Part shown: piece by piece, positions 53,641-62,124 of the stretch
Layout of the letters: the number at the start of each line of letters is the position of its first letter
Numbering within the stretch: the stretch's first letter is position 1
Assembly: GCF_030814995.1 (NCBI RefSeq)
Contig: NZ_JAUSVX010000004.1
Location: forward strand, 310,001-374,000
Direction of reading: 5' to 3'
Length of the DNA: 64,000 nt
DNA from: Labrys wisconsinensis
Lineage (GTDB): Bacteria > Pseudomonadota > Alphaproteobacteria > Rhizobiales > Labraceae
Position numbers and translations under genes: made by a program
Notes under the pieces: generated by a model
Seen by the model: only the letters and a program-made list of their open reading frames with translations
Databases searched by the model: none
Told to the model about the DNA's origin: nothing

Positions 53641-55881
53641 TCAGGCCGGCAGGCCGTGCACCGAGAGCGGCGCGCCGGGGCGGGCGCCGGAGACGTCGAC
53701 GGCGATGCCGGAGCCTTCGGCCCGCCACGGCGCGTCCCGCCCGTCGAGACGCACGGCGACGACCCGCTCCGGCGGGAGCTGCGGCAGGCGGATCTCGGCC
53801 GCGCCCGGCGCCGCGGCCAGGATGCGGCAGGCGAAGAGCCCGCTCTCGACGACGAGATGCGTGAGGCGCCCGGTGAGCGTGCTGGCAAGGATCGGCACGC
53901 CGCCCTTGGCGAGGGTCAGATGGCCCGCCGCCACGGTCACCGTCACGTCGCCGATCGGCGAGGCGAGGGGGCCGAGCGCCACGTCCTCGCCGGTGTTGAC
54001 GATCTCCCAGCCGCCCCAGGGATTGACGTCCATCACCTCGGCCACGCCGAGCATCGGCAGCATGGCGCCCCAGGTGAGGAAGGGGTCGGTGTCGGGCTGG
54101 TCGTCGATCTCGCCGGTCTCGGCGCTGTAGTTCTCGCCGCACAGGCGCCGGCTGGTCCAGGACTGCATGAACAGGTCGAGGCTCTTCTGCGCAAAGGCGC
54201 TGGCTTCGTCGAGGAAGCCGTAGCGGCGCAGGCCCTGCCAGACGAACCAGTTGACGTTCGGCCAGATGCGGCCGCGCCAATAGACGTTGTCGGCATAGGC
54301 CGGGTCGTCGCGCGTCGCATTGGGAATGACGTAGCGCCCGCCGAACGTGGCGGGATCGTCGAGATGGGCGAGGAGGCGGGCGGCCTGCTCCGGCGAGGCG
54401 GCGCCGCAGATCAGGGGGTAGAAGCTGGTCGGGCCGAGGCTGCGCACGAAGCCCTCGCCGGGCGGCGCATGACGCCGACGGTTGGCGAAGATGCCGCGCG
54501 CTTCGTCCCAGAGCTCGGTGCGGATCTTGTCCCGGCTGGCGGCGGCGAGGCTCGCGAACTCCGCCGCCTCCTCCGGCCGGCCGAGCTCGGCGGCGATCAG
54601 CGCCAGCATCTCCGCGTCGAGCGCCAGGGTGCAGTTGAGGCCGACGTCGAGGAGCGACAGCGTGCGGGTGGCGGGATCGTACACCGCCTCGTCATGGGTG
54701 GCGGAATTGTCCATGCCGGTCTCGTTGCGCGCGCCGAAGGCGGTGCCCTTGTAGAGGGCTTCGCCGACGTCGGAGGTGCCGCAGGAGACGAGGCCCCGCC
54801 CGTCGGGGTCGCGATGCCTGCGCCACCAGCGCTGGTTGCGGGCGAGCAGGCCGTAGCCGGCCTCCAGCAGGGTGCGGTCGCGCCGGCGCAGGTAGAGCAG
54901 CCACAGCATGAAGGCGCCGTTCGGCGCCTGGGTGCGGTCGACCCAGGCATCGTTCGAGGTGACGATGCAGGCGAAATTGCCCTGCGGCGTGGCGCTGGCC
55001 ATGGCCACGGCGAGGTTCTCGGCGGCGAGGCCGCCGTCGAGGAGGCCGGTCATCCCTGCCGCATAGGTCTGGTCGTTCCACCACACGGCGAACGTGCCGA
55101 GGTTCCAGATCCGGCTGACCGCGGTGTAGGGCCGGTTGTTGACCCCGTCCCACAGCGTGTTCCAGCCCATGACGTCGCGGACCACGTCGAGCGCGCCGGC
55201 ATGGCGACCGTGCTGGGACGGCAGGGCCGGCTCGGCGGGGGCGGCGTCGAGGGCGGCACGAGCCCGTTCGATCGCCAGCGCCCGGTCGTCGGCCACCGCG
55301 GCGGCGAAGCGGTTGTCGCGCATCATCTCCAGGTTGAAGCGCAGCGCGATGGTCGGCGCCGCGGTGCCGCGGCTGGCGATCTGGAAATAGCCGTTCGCCT
55401 CGAAGTCGGCGGCGAGCGCCTCGACGCTGTCATGCGCCGTGACCTCGACGGCCGGCGCCGCGCTGACCAGGGCGACGAAGCGATGGCCGACCTTCACCAC
55501 CGCGGCCTGGGCATCGGTGAGATATTCGACCGTCTCGCCGCGCTCGGCCGAGAGGCACAGCGTCACCCAGAAGCGCAGGCCCCATTCCTTCAGCGCCACG
55601 CCGGTCCACGCGCCGACCACGGCATAGGGATCGGGCTTGGCGTAGCGCAAGGCAAGGCGGGTGCCGGCATGGACGGCCTCGATCTCGACCAGGCTGCCGT
55701 CCACCGCGTGCCGGCCGAAGACGGTGCCGTCGCGCGGGGTGATGGTCGTCGCCTTGCGAATGCTGGTCGCATAGAGCACCGGCGTCAGCCGCACCCCGAG
55801 CGGCAGGAACACCATCTCCGCCGGCCGATCCGACCAGCTGTTCCAGGCACGGGCGGCGGGAATGGTGGCGTCGACGAGCAT
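53641..55881 (-). CDS. MGH1-like (GH63-type) glycoside hydrolase
   Basis: 746 residues from the ATG at 55881 (MLVDATIPAARAWNSWSDRPAEM). It has an (alpha/alpha)6-toroid catalytic domain from about residue 220: MGWNTLWDGVNNRPYTAVSR, CIVTSNDAWVDRTQAPNGAF, NETGMDNSATHDEAVYD and YWRGRIWPNVNWFVWQGLRRYG are landmarks of mannosyl-oligosaccharide-glucosidase-like enzymes. There is no signal peptide, so it is cytosolic. It interrupts the importer operon, has no nic operator of its own and is preceded by a repeat doublet, so it may be a later insertion. Its sugar substrate is unknown. Confidence 0.85.
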   Translation of the reverse strand: MLVDATIPAARAWNSWSDRPAEMVFLPLGVRLTPVLYATSIRKATTITPRDGTVFGRHAVDGSLVEIEAVHAGTRLALRYAKPDPYAVVGAWTGVALKEWGLRFWVTLCLSAERGETVEYLTDAQAAVVKVGHRFVALVSAAPAVEVTAHDSVEALAADFEANGYFQIASRGTAAPTIALRFNLEMMRDNRFAAAVADDRALAIERARAALDAAPAEPALPSQHGRHAGALDVVRDVMGWNTLWDGVNNRPYTAVSRIWNLGTFAVWWNDQTYAAGMTGLLDGGLAAENLAVAMASATPQGNFACIVTSNDAWVDRTQAPNGAFMLWLLYLRRRDRTLLEAGYGLLARNQRWWRRHRDPDGRGLVSCGTSDVGEALYKGTAFGARNETGMDNSATHDEAVYDPATRTLSLLDVGLNCTLALDAEMLALIAAELGRPEEAAEFASLAAASRDKIRTELWDEARGIFANRRRHAPPGEGFVRSLGPTSFYPLICGAASPEQAARLLAHLDDPATFGGRYVIPNATRDDPAYADNVYWRGRIWPNVNWFVWQGLRRYGFLDEASAFAQKSLDLFMQSWTSRRLCGENYSAETGEIDDQPDTDPFLTWGAMLPMLGVAEVMDVNPWGGWEIVNTGEDVALGPLASPIGDVTVTVAAGHLTLAKGGVPILASTLTGRLTHLVVESGLFACRILAAAPGAAEIRLPQLPPERVVAVRLDGRDAPWRAEGSGIAVDVSGARPGAPLSVHGLPA

Positions 55882-56299
55882 GGGAGGTCCGTGGGGCAGG
55901 GCGTGGTGGTGAAGATGCGATGGCGGGGCGGAGGAGGGAAGGGGCGGCACGGACGCTCAGGTCAGGCGTGTCCGCGGTTGGGGAGGTTCGTCATGAGCCG
56001 GCTTTTATTCCACCACCGCAGGAACGCGACTGCCGACTGCGTTCGCGTGGATGGCCGGGTCAAGCCCGGCCATGACGGCTGAGAGGTCGCGGGACGAACC
56101 CGATCGCGTTGCAGCGGTCGCGGGATGGCACATGGCCAATTCCTCACCCGCGACCGTCATGGTCGGGCTTGACCCGGCCATCCACGCGAACACTGCGGGC
56201 GGCAGAAGGGGCGCCGGTTCTTGCCGAGCTGAACGCCCCGTTTGCCGATCGAACCCGATCCCTCCCGATCTGCAGGGGAGACCGAGCCCGACACGCCCC
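55882..56299. other. 418-base gap without a gene; holds REP doublet 3
   Basis: Apart from the inverted repeat pair at 56041-56191 I see no gene or RNA. Short frames here are just the repeats read as protein. A TPP-riboswitch-like string at 56078-56130 was considered and rejected. Confidence 0.7.
56041..56191. repeat. REP doublet 3 (inverted pair, diverged subtype)
   Basis: Units at 56041-56077 and 56155-56191 are inverted copies separated by 77 bases. They are the same 37-base element as at 45.3-46.1 kb, with the stem changed to ATGGCCGGG / CCCGGCCAT type (GACGGG to GCCGGG or GTCGGG) but the flanks CCACGCGAAC kept. Confidence 0.85.
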
Positions 56300-57361
56300 T
56301 TACTGCGCGAAGTCGGTCTTCACCTCGGCCCAGAGCTCCTGGATCTCCTGGCGCTTGTCGTCGGGCATCGGCTGCATGAACTTCAGCCGGCCGGCGACCT
56401 CGGGCGCGCCCATGACGACCCGGTTGAAGGCGTCCGCCGGAAGGGCGGCCACGGCCTTGGTGTTGGCCGAGACCGCGGCGCCCGTCTGGGTGTCCCAGCG
56501 GACGTAGAAGTCCGGGCTGATCATGTAGTCGATGAACTTGGCAGCCCCGTCCGGGTTCGGCGCGTTGGCGGCGATGGTCAGGGTGTCGAACCAGCCGACG
56601 GCGCCCTCCTGCGGGAGGACGAACTTGCTCGGCAGCTTGAACTTCTTCACCGCGCGGGCGGCGCCGCCGGCCCAGATCACGCCGATGTCGAAGCTCTTGG
56701 CGGCGAAACCCTTCATCCACTCGTCCTCGGAAGCCCAGAAGGAGCGGATCTGCGGCTTCAGCTCGAGCAGCTTCTTCTTGATCGCCGGCATGTCGGAGGG
56801 GTTGTTGATGTCCTGGCCGAGCGCGATCGCCGCGAGCTCGACGGCCAGGAGCGCATCATCACGGAAGGCGATGCGGCCGGCATATTTGGGGTCCCACAGC
56901 GCGTTGATCGAGGTGATGTCGTCCTTGATCGTGTCAGTGTTGTAGGAGAAGGAGGTGGAGCCCCACACCCAGGGCACGCCCCAGAGCTTGCCCTCGACCG
57001 TGACGCTCGGGTCCTTGGTCAGGGTCGGGTTGACGTCGGGCAGGTTGGTGATCTTGGCCGGGTCGATCGTCTGCACCAGGCCTTCCCCGCGCGCCTGGTT
57101 GAGATAGGTGGAGTTGACCAGCACCACGTCGTAGGCACCGGGGCTGGTGCGCAGCTTGGTCAGCATCTCCTGCTCGGAGGTGAAGTAGTCGTGCACCACC
57201 TTGATGCCCGTCTTCTTCTCGAATTCCTCCACGGCGAACTTCTCGTCCGTGCCGTAGCCGTTCCAGTTCAGCACCTTGATCTCGGCGGCGAACGCCGCGC
57301 CGGTCGAGGCGGCGAGCCCGGCGCCAAGCGCCGCGGCGAGCAAAGTCCGGTGTCCCTTCAT
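56300..57361 (-). CDS. Periplasmic substrate-binding protein, PotD-like, of the nic-regulated importer
   Basis: 353 residues from the ATG at 57361 (MKGHRTLLAAALGAGLAAST). The signal peptide is cleaved after AAFA. The mature protein starts AEIKVLNWNGYGTDEKFAV, a typical PotD/PotF-type beginning, with YDVVLVNSTYLNQAR and GVPWVWGSTSFSYNTD. It has its own copy of the nic operator (site E) 56 bases upstream. It is separated from its presumed permeases by the GH63-like gene. The ligand may be nicotinate-related rather than a polyamine; it is not proven. Confidence 0.88.
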   Translation of the reverse strand: MKGHRTLLAAALGAGLAASTGAAFAAEIKVLNWNGYGTDEKFAVEEFEKKTGIKVVHDYFTSEQEMLTKLRTSPGAYDVVLVNSTYLNQARGEGLVQTIDPAKITNLPDVNPTLTKDPSVTVEGKLWGVPWVWGSTSFSYNTDTIKDDITSINALWDPKYAGRIAFRDDALLAVELAAIALGQDINNPSDMPAIKKKLLELKPQIRSFWASEDEWMKGFAAKSFDIGVIWAGGAARAVKKFKLPSKFVLPQEGAVGWFDTLTIAANAPNPDGAAKFIDYMISPDFYVRWDTQTGAAVSANTKAVAALPADAFNRVVMGAPEVAGRLKFMQPMPDDKRQEIQELWAEVKTDFAQ

Positions 57362-57416
57362 CGCAAGTCCCCTCTCGTGCATGCCTGTTTCAGGCGGTCT
57401 CGGCCCTGCGGCCTTA

Positions 57417-57435
57417 GTGTTTGTACACTAACAAT
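57417..57435. promoter_or_regulatory. Nic-regulon operator E
   Basis: GTGTTTGTACACTAACAAT, 56 bases upstream of the binding-protein start on the minus strand. It matches the consensus at 17 of 19 positions and also forms TTAGTG-N6-CACTAA with the bases before it. Confidence 0.7.
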
Positions 57436-57526
57436 ACACGGCGCGAGGCAGGGCGCAAGATGGCGCGACGGCGCCTGCGCCGCGAGAGAGGCGGATCGCC
57501 GCAGAAGACGGGGCCTGCCCGATGGT

Positions 57527-59023
57527 CTAGGCGCCGCGCAGCATCGCCTGGATCGGCAGGACGGCGTGGTAGAGGGCGGCATAGGCGGCATGGCCGCGCT
57601 CGAACGCGGCGATCTTCGCGCCGGGCTCGAAGGCGGCTTCGGCCTCGGCCCAGCCCGTCGCCTCGCCGGCCTCGATCGCGCCGAGGGCGATGGCGCCCAG
57701 CATGCCGGCACCGAGGGCGGTGGCATGGGCGTGGGCCTTCTGGCGCACCAGCCGGCGCCGCAGGATGGCCGCCAGCATCGCCATCACCTTGGGCTGCGAG
57801 GCGAGACCGCCGACCACGCGCAGCTCCGCCGGCGTCAGGCCGCAATCGGCGAAGGTGTCGAGGATCAGCCGCAGCTGGTAGCAGATCGCCTCGATGAAGG
57901 CGCGCACGAGGTGGGCGCGCGTATGGTGCGAGCGCAGTCCGACCATGGCGCCGCCGGCGAGGGAGTCCCATACCGGCGTGCGCTCGCCCTGCAGATAGGG
58001 CAGGGCCAGCAGGCCGTCGGCGCCGGGCGGCGTCGCGGCGAGGGCGGCGTCGATGTCGCCGCCGGGCTCGCGGCTCTGCAGGATCCCGTCGAGCAGCCAG
58101 GCGAGGGCGCTGCCGGCATTCTGGGTGCTGCCGGTGACGGCGTAGAGGCCGGGGACGACGTGGCGGAAGGAGAAGACGCGGCGGGCGGGATCGATGACGG
58201 GCGCCGGGCTCAGCACGGAGATCCAGGCGCTGGTGCCGAAGCTGGCATAGGCCTCGCCCGGCGCGATGCCGGTGCCGAGGGCGGTCGTCGGCCCGTCGCC
58301 GCCGCCCAGGATGACGGGCAGGCCGGCGGGCAGGCCGAGCACGCCCGCCATGTCAGGCTTCAGCGCGCCGATGCGCGTCGCCGCCTCCGCCAGATCCGGC
58401 GCCAGCGCCCTCGGCAGGCCGAACAGCTCGAACAGCGCCTCGCTCCATCGGCCGGCCGCGAGGTCGTAGAGGCCGGTGCAGGACGCATCGGAATGATCCA
58501 TCGCCGTCACGCCGGTGAGGCGGGCGACCAGCCAGTCCTTGGGCTGGACGAAGCGGGCGGCCCGCGACCAGATCGCCGGCTCGTGGCGGGCCAGCCAGGC
58601 GAGCTTGGGGCCGGTATAGGTGGCGTTGAGCCGGTTGCCGGTGAGGGCGTAGAAGGCCTGCCCGTCCATCGCCGCCTCCGCGGCCTGCGTCTCGCGCACG
58701 GCGCGCTGGTCGCTCCAGATCAGGGCCGGGTGCAGCGGCTCTCCTGCGCCGTCGACCAGCAGCGCCGCGGACATCTGGCCGGTGAAGGCCAGGCCGCAAA
58801 GGCCCGTCAGCCGGCCGGCCCCGGCGAGGTCGCGCACGGCGGCGGCGAAGGCGCGCAGCCAGTCCTGCGGATGCTGCTCCGCCCGCCCGTCGCCGGCATG
58901 GTGCGTCGGGTAGGGGCGGCTGGCGGTGCCGAGGATGCGGGCCGCGCCGGCAGCCGGGGACAGGTCGAGCGCGGTGAGCTTGCAGCTCGACGTGCCGAGA
59001 TCGCAGGCGATGAGGATGTCCAT
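57527..59023 (-). CDS. FGGY-family carbohydrate kinase (xylulokinase-like)
   Basis: 498 residues, the usual xylulokinase length. N-terminal phosphate-binding motif is IACDLGTSSCKLTALDL; the catalytic region has LIWSDQRAVRE and GGGDGPTTALGTG, and the C-terminal FGGY signature is AFIEAICYQLRLILDTF plus VVGGLASQPKVMAMLA. It phosphorylates a ketopentose or other polyol in the cytosol. It is the last gene of the polyol operon 63228-57527, 17 bases after the permease. Confidence 0.9.
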   Translation of the reverse strand: MDILIACDLGTSSCKLTALDLSPAAGAARILGTASRPYPTHHAGDGRAEQHPQDWLRAFAAAVRDLAGAGRLTGLCGLAFTGQMSAALLVDGAGEPLHPALIWSDQRAVRETQAAEAAMDGQAFYALTGNRLNATYTGPKLAWLARHEPAIWSRAARFVQPKDWLVARLTGVTAMDHSDASCTGLYDLAAGRWSEALFELFGLPRALAPDLAEAATRIGALKPDMAGVLGLPAGLPVILGGGDGPTTALGTGIAPGEAYASFGTSAWISVLSPAPVIDPARRVFSFRHVVPGLYAVTGSTQNAGSALAWLLDGILQSREPGGDIDAALAATPPGADGLLALPYLQGERTPVWDSLAGGAMVGLRSHHTRAHLVRAFIEAICYQLRLILDTFADCGLTPAELRVVGGLASQPKVMAMLAAILRRRLVRQKAHAHATALGAGMLGAIALGAIEAGEATGWAEAEAAFEPGAKIAAFERGHAAYAALYHAVLPIQAMLRGA

Positions 59024-59040
59024 GGCCGGCTCCGCCCGGG

Positions 59041-59865
59041 CTACTTGATGGCGCCGAGCGACAGGCCCTTGACCAGGTGCTTCTGGGCCGCGAGCACCAG
59101 CACCACGATCGGCAGCGTCGCGAGCAGGCCCGCGGCCGAGAGCTTGCCCCAGTCGACGGCGAGGAAGCCGACGAATTCCGTCGCCATGTAGACCGGCAGC
59201 GTCTTGGCGTTGAAGCTGGTCAGGGTGAAGGCGAAGAAGAAGTCGTTCCAGGAGAAGATGAAGCCGAGCACGGCGACCGTGACCAGGCCCGGCGCCGCCA
59301 TCGGCACCATGATCGAGCGGAAGGCCCGCCAGGACGAGGCGCCGTCGAGGAAGGCCGCCTCCTCCAATTCGCGCGGCAGGGCGGCGAAGAAGCTGCGCAT
59401 CACCCAGACGATGATGGCGATGACCAGGAGGATATGGGCGATGACGACGCCGATCAGCGTGTCGATCAGGCCGAGGGCGTTGTAGATCTGCACGAAGGGG
59501 ATGATGACAACGATCGCCGGCAGCATGCGGGTGGAGAGGATGAAATCGGCGATCTCCTCGCGCCCGGCGATGCGGTAGCGCGCCAGCACATAGGCGAAGG
59601 GCACGCCGAGCAGCATGCCCGCCGCCACCGCGCCGCAGGCGACGCCGAGGCTGGTGGCGAAGGCCCGGACGAAGCCGCCGGCGCCGAGCACGGCGGCATA
59701 GTTGTCGAGCGTCGGCGCGAACAGGAAGCGGGGCGGCTGCGCGATCACGTCGATCTGCGACTTGAAGGATTGCAGCACCATCCAGGCCACCGGCGCCAGG
59801 AACAGGACCGAGCAGGCGATCAGGACGGCATAGGCCGCCGCACGGGCGAGGGGGCGGGGCGTCAT
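59041..59865 (-). CDS. ABC transporter permease, MalG-type (sugar/polyol)
   Basis: 274 residues from the ATG at 59865 (MTPRPLARAAAYAVLIACSV). Six membrane helices and the EAA loop RELEEAAFLDGASSWRAFRSI are visible; the ending LAAQKHLVKGLSLGAIK is typical for MalG-type permeases of CUT1 importers. It overlaps the upstream permease stop by 4 bases. Confidence 0.93.
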   Translation of the reverse strand: MTPRPLARAAAYAVLIACSVLFLAPVAWMVLQSFKSQIDVIAQPPRFLFAPTLDNYAAVLGAGGFVRAFATSLGVACGAVAAGMLLGVPFAYVLARYRIAGREEIADFILSTRMLPAIVVIIPFVQIYNALGLIDTLIGVVIAHILLVIAIIVWVMRSFFAALPRELEEAAFLDGASSWRAFRSIMVPMAAPGLVTVAVLGFIFSWNDFFFAFTLTSFNAKTLPVYMATEFVGFLAVDWGKLSAAGLLATLPIVVLVLAAQKHLVKGLSLGAIK

Positions 59866-60707
59866 GCGCCGGTCTCCCGTTGGATGAAGCGGCCCGCCGG
59901 CCGGGTGACCAGCATGGTGACGAGGAGCAGGAGGACGCCGATCGTCGCGGCGACCTCCGGCTTGAGGAAGCGGAAGCCCTGCATGAAGGCGCGGATCACC
60001 AGCGTCTCGCTGGCCCGCCCGGGCCCGCCCTGGGTGACGACGTAGATCACGTCGAAGGCCTTGAACGCCTCCATGAAGCGGAAGATCAGGGTGATCACCA
60101 GGATGGCGCGCAGCATCGGCAGGATGACATGGCGCAGCTCCTGCAGCGCGCCGGCGCCGTCCACCCTGGCGGCTTCCAGGGGCTCGCGCGGCAGCGACTG
60201 GAAGCCGGCATGGATCAGCATGAAGCAGAACGGCGTCCACTGCCAGACGTCGATCAGCACGACCGTCATCAGCGCGGTGCGGCTCCCCGTGGCCCAGGGG
60301 AGCGGGCCGACATGGAGGAGGCCGACGAGGTGGTTCACCACCCCGAGCGCCGGATTCAGCATCATCGACCAGGTGAGGCCCGAGACCACCGGCATGATGG
60401 CGAGCGGCAGGATGAAGATCGATACGAACAGGCGCCGCCCGGCATGGACATGCTCCATGGCATAGGCCATCAGGAAGCCAAGCCCGAAGCTCAGCAGCGT
60501 CGAGGACGCCGTGAACACGACGGAATTCCAGGCGACCTGCCAGAAGCCAGCGGTCGCCAGGGTCTCCTGGACGTGCTGGAGCCCGACGCCGCCGGCCACG
60601 CCAAAGGCCATGGTGATGGTGTAGACCAGCGGGTAGACCAGCAGCGCCAGCAGGGCCAGCGTCAGCGGCAGCGTGAGCAGTGCCGCGAAGGCTTTGTTGT
60701 CGAACAC
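59862..60707 (-). CDS. ABC transporter permease, MalF-type (sugar/polyol)
   Basis: 281 residues with a GTG start at 60707 (read as MFDNKAFAALLTLPLTLALL). No ATG is available between this codon and the upstream binding-protein stop, and the frame runs far into that gene without a sensible start. The EAA loop is REPLEAARVDGAGALQELRHV. It lies between the binding protein (44-base gap) and the MalG-type permease. No ATPase gene for this importer is in the window, so it may share one encoded elsewhere. Confidence 0.9.
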   Translation of the reverse strand: MFDNKAFAALLTLPLTLALLALLVYPLVYTITMAFGVAGGVGLQHVQETLATAGFWQVAWNSVVFTASSTLLSFGLGFLMAYAMEHVHAGRRLFVSIFILPLAIMPVVSGLTWSMMLNPALGVVNHLVGLLHVGPLPWATGSRTALMTVVLIDVWQWTPFCFMLIHAGFQSLPREPLEAARVDGAGALQELRHVILPMLRAILVITLIFRFMEAFKAFDVIYVVTQGGPGRASETLVIRAFMQGFRFLKPEVAATIGVLLLLVTMLVTRPAGRFIQRETGA

Positions 60708-60751
60708 CGGCTTGACCTGCTCCGAACGCGACGCTGGCTGGGGAACCGCCC

Positions 60752-62044
60752 TCAGGCCAGGATCCGCTTCCACTGCTCCTCGACGCCGTCGAGCGCGGCC
60801 GAGGCGTCGGTGTTGCCGAGGATGACCTCCTGGGTGGCGGCGCGCAGCGGATCCATCAGCTCGTTGAACTTCAGGTTGGCCGGCGAGATCACCGCCGAGG
60901 CGAGCGAGGTGCCGACGGCCGACAGGAAGTCCTTGCCGAACGTTGCTTCGAGCTCCGGCGACTGCGCCACCGAGGTGCGCGGCGGGAAGATGCCCTTGCG
61001 GGCCAGCGCCAGCTGCGTCGCCTTGGAGGTGGCCCATTGCACGAAGAGCCAGGCCGCTTCCGGGTTCCTGGAAGCGCTGGCGATCGAGATCGACCAGTAG
61101 TGGGAGTGGCCATGGCGCCCGCCGGGACCGGTGGGGAAGGGCGCGGCCGCGACCTTGCCCGTGACGGTGGAGAGCTTGGGGTCCTGCAGGCGGCCGTAGA
61201 TGACGGAGGAATCCAGGAACATCGCCGCCTGGCCGGAGAGCATGGCGGTGTTGATCTCGTCCCAGTCGTAGCTGGTCACGCCCTGCGGCGCGGCGGCGGC
61301 GAGCTTGGCGAAGGCTTCCAGGCCCGCCTTGCTCTCAGCACTGGCGACGACCGGCGTCAGCTTGTCGTCGAGATAGTCGCCGCCATAGGAGCGCACGACG
61401 CCGTAGAGTGGCCACCAGTTGGTCGGTCCGCCGCGCAGGGTGATGCCCGAGATCGGGCCCTTGGCCGAGATGGCCTGCGCCGTCTTGATCAGGCCGTCGA
61501 AATCGGCCGGGACGGGCAGGCTGGCTTCGCTCAGCACGTCCTTGCGGTAGACCAGGATCTGCGCTTCCGAGGTCAGCGCCACCCGGTCGGCATAGCGGCG
61601 GCCGATGGTGGCGATGTTGCGGGCGCTGGGGAAGAAGTCGTTCCAGTCGTACCAGGCCGGGTCGGTGAGCGCGGCCTTGTCCATCAGCGGCTTCAGGTCG
61701 GCGGTCCAGCCCTCCGCCTGGAAGCGCGGCGCCTCGTAATATTGCGTCATGAAGACGTCCTGCTGGAACGCCTTGGCCGAGAGGTCGGTCACCACCTTGG
61801 TGAGATATTGCTGCTCCGGCAGCTTGGAGGCCTGGACGGTGATGCCGGTGAGGTCCTCGAAGGCCGGCAGGAGCGGCTCGATCGCTTCCTGCCAGGGATG
61901 GCGCGACAGGAACAGGTTCAGCGTCGTGCCCTTGTGGGCCTTCCAGTCCGTCTTGCCGAGCTCTTCGGCGCGGCTGCGGCCCAGCATCAGGGCCGGCATG
62001 GCCATCGTCGTTCCCAGAAGCGCAATGAAGTCGCGGCGGCGCAT
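60752..62044 (-). CDS. Sugar/polyol ABC transporter binding protein, Tat-type signal
   Basis: 430 residues from the ATG at 62044. The signal MRRRDFIALLGTTMAMPALM has the RRxDF-type twin arginine, suggesting export by Tat. The mature part is a family-1 solute-binding protein (TTLNLFLSRHPWQEAIEPLL; YRKDVLSEASLPVPADFD; TNWWPLYGVVRSYGGDYLDD). It is the first transporter gene, 80 bases downstream of the dehydrogenase stop. An operator-like site lies in that gap. Confidence 0.92.
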   Translation of the reverse strand: MRRRDFIALLGTTMAMPALMLGRSRAEELGKTDWKAHKGTTLNLFLSRHPWQEAIEPLLPAFEDLTGITVQASKLPEQQYLTKVVTDLSAKAFQQDVFMTQYYEAPRFQAEGWTADLKPLMDKAALTDPAWYDWNDFFPSARNIATIGRRYADRVALTSEAQILVYRKDVLSEASLPVPADFDGLIKTAQAISAKGPISGITLRGGPTNWWPLYGVVRSYGGDYLDDKLTPVVASAESKAGLEAFAKLAAAAPQGVTSYDWDEINTAMLSGQAAMFLDSSVIYGRLQDPKLSTVTGKVAAAPFPTGPGGRHGHSHYWSISIASASRNPEAAWLFVQWATSKATQLALARKGIFPPRTSVAQSPELEATFGKDFLSAVGTSLASAVISPANLKFNELMDPLRAATQEVILGNTDASAALDGVEEQWKRILA

Positions 62045-62078
62045 GAAATCCTCCCGTTTGTCTGCTTTGCCTGCAGTT

Positions 62079-62094
62079 GATATATCGATGTACC
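62079..62094. promoter_or_regulatory. Polyol-module operator-like site 1
   Basis: GATATATCGATGTACC, preceded by T. It shares 13 of 16 bases with the site at 63332 (GATACATCGTTCTACC), counting GATA, ATCG, T and TACC. It is 35 bases upstream of the binding-protein start on the minus strand. Confidence 0.45.
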
Positions 62095-62124
62095 CAATCG
62101 GCTGCTTTGTAAAGGCGAGGCCTC

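Noticed and set aside
53633-53654. GCCTGCCG-N6-CGGCAGGC hairpin overlapping the glycosidase stop as a terminator
   Set aside because: The stem includes the stop codon, is only 8 bp and has no T-run; in DNA this GC-rich, such hairpins are common.
56078-56130. String with CTGAGAG and GAACCCGATC resembling a TPP riboswitch on the plus strand
   Set aside because: It lies between the arms of a REP doublet, lacks the conserved GCG-N-AGGGA end, and no plus-strand gene follows it.
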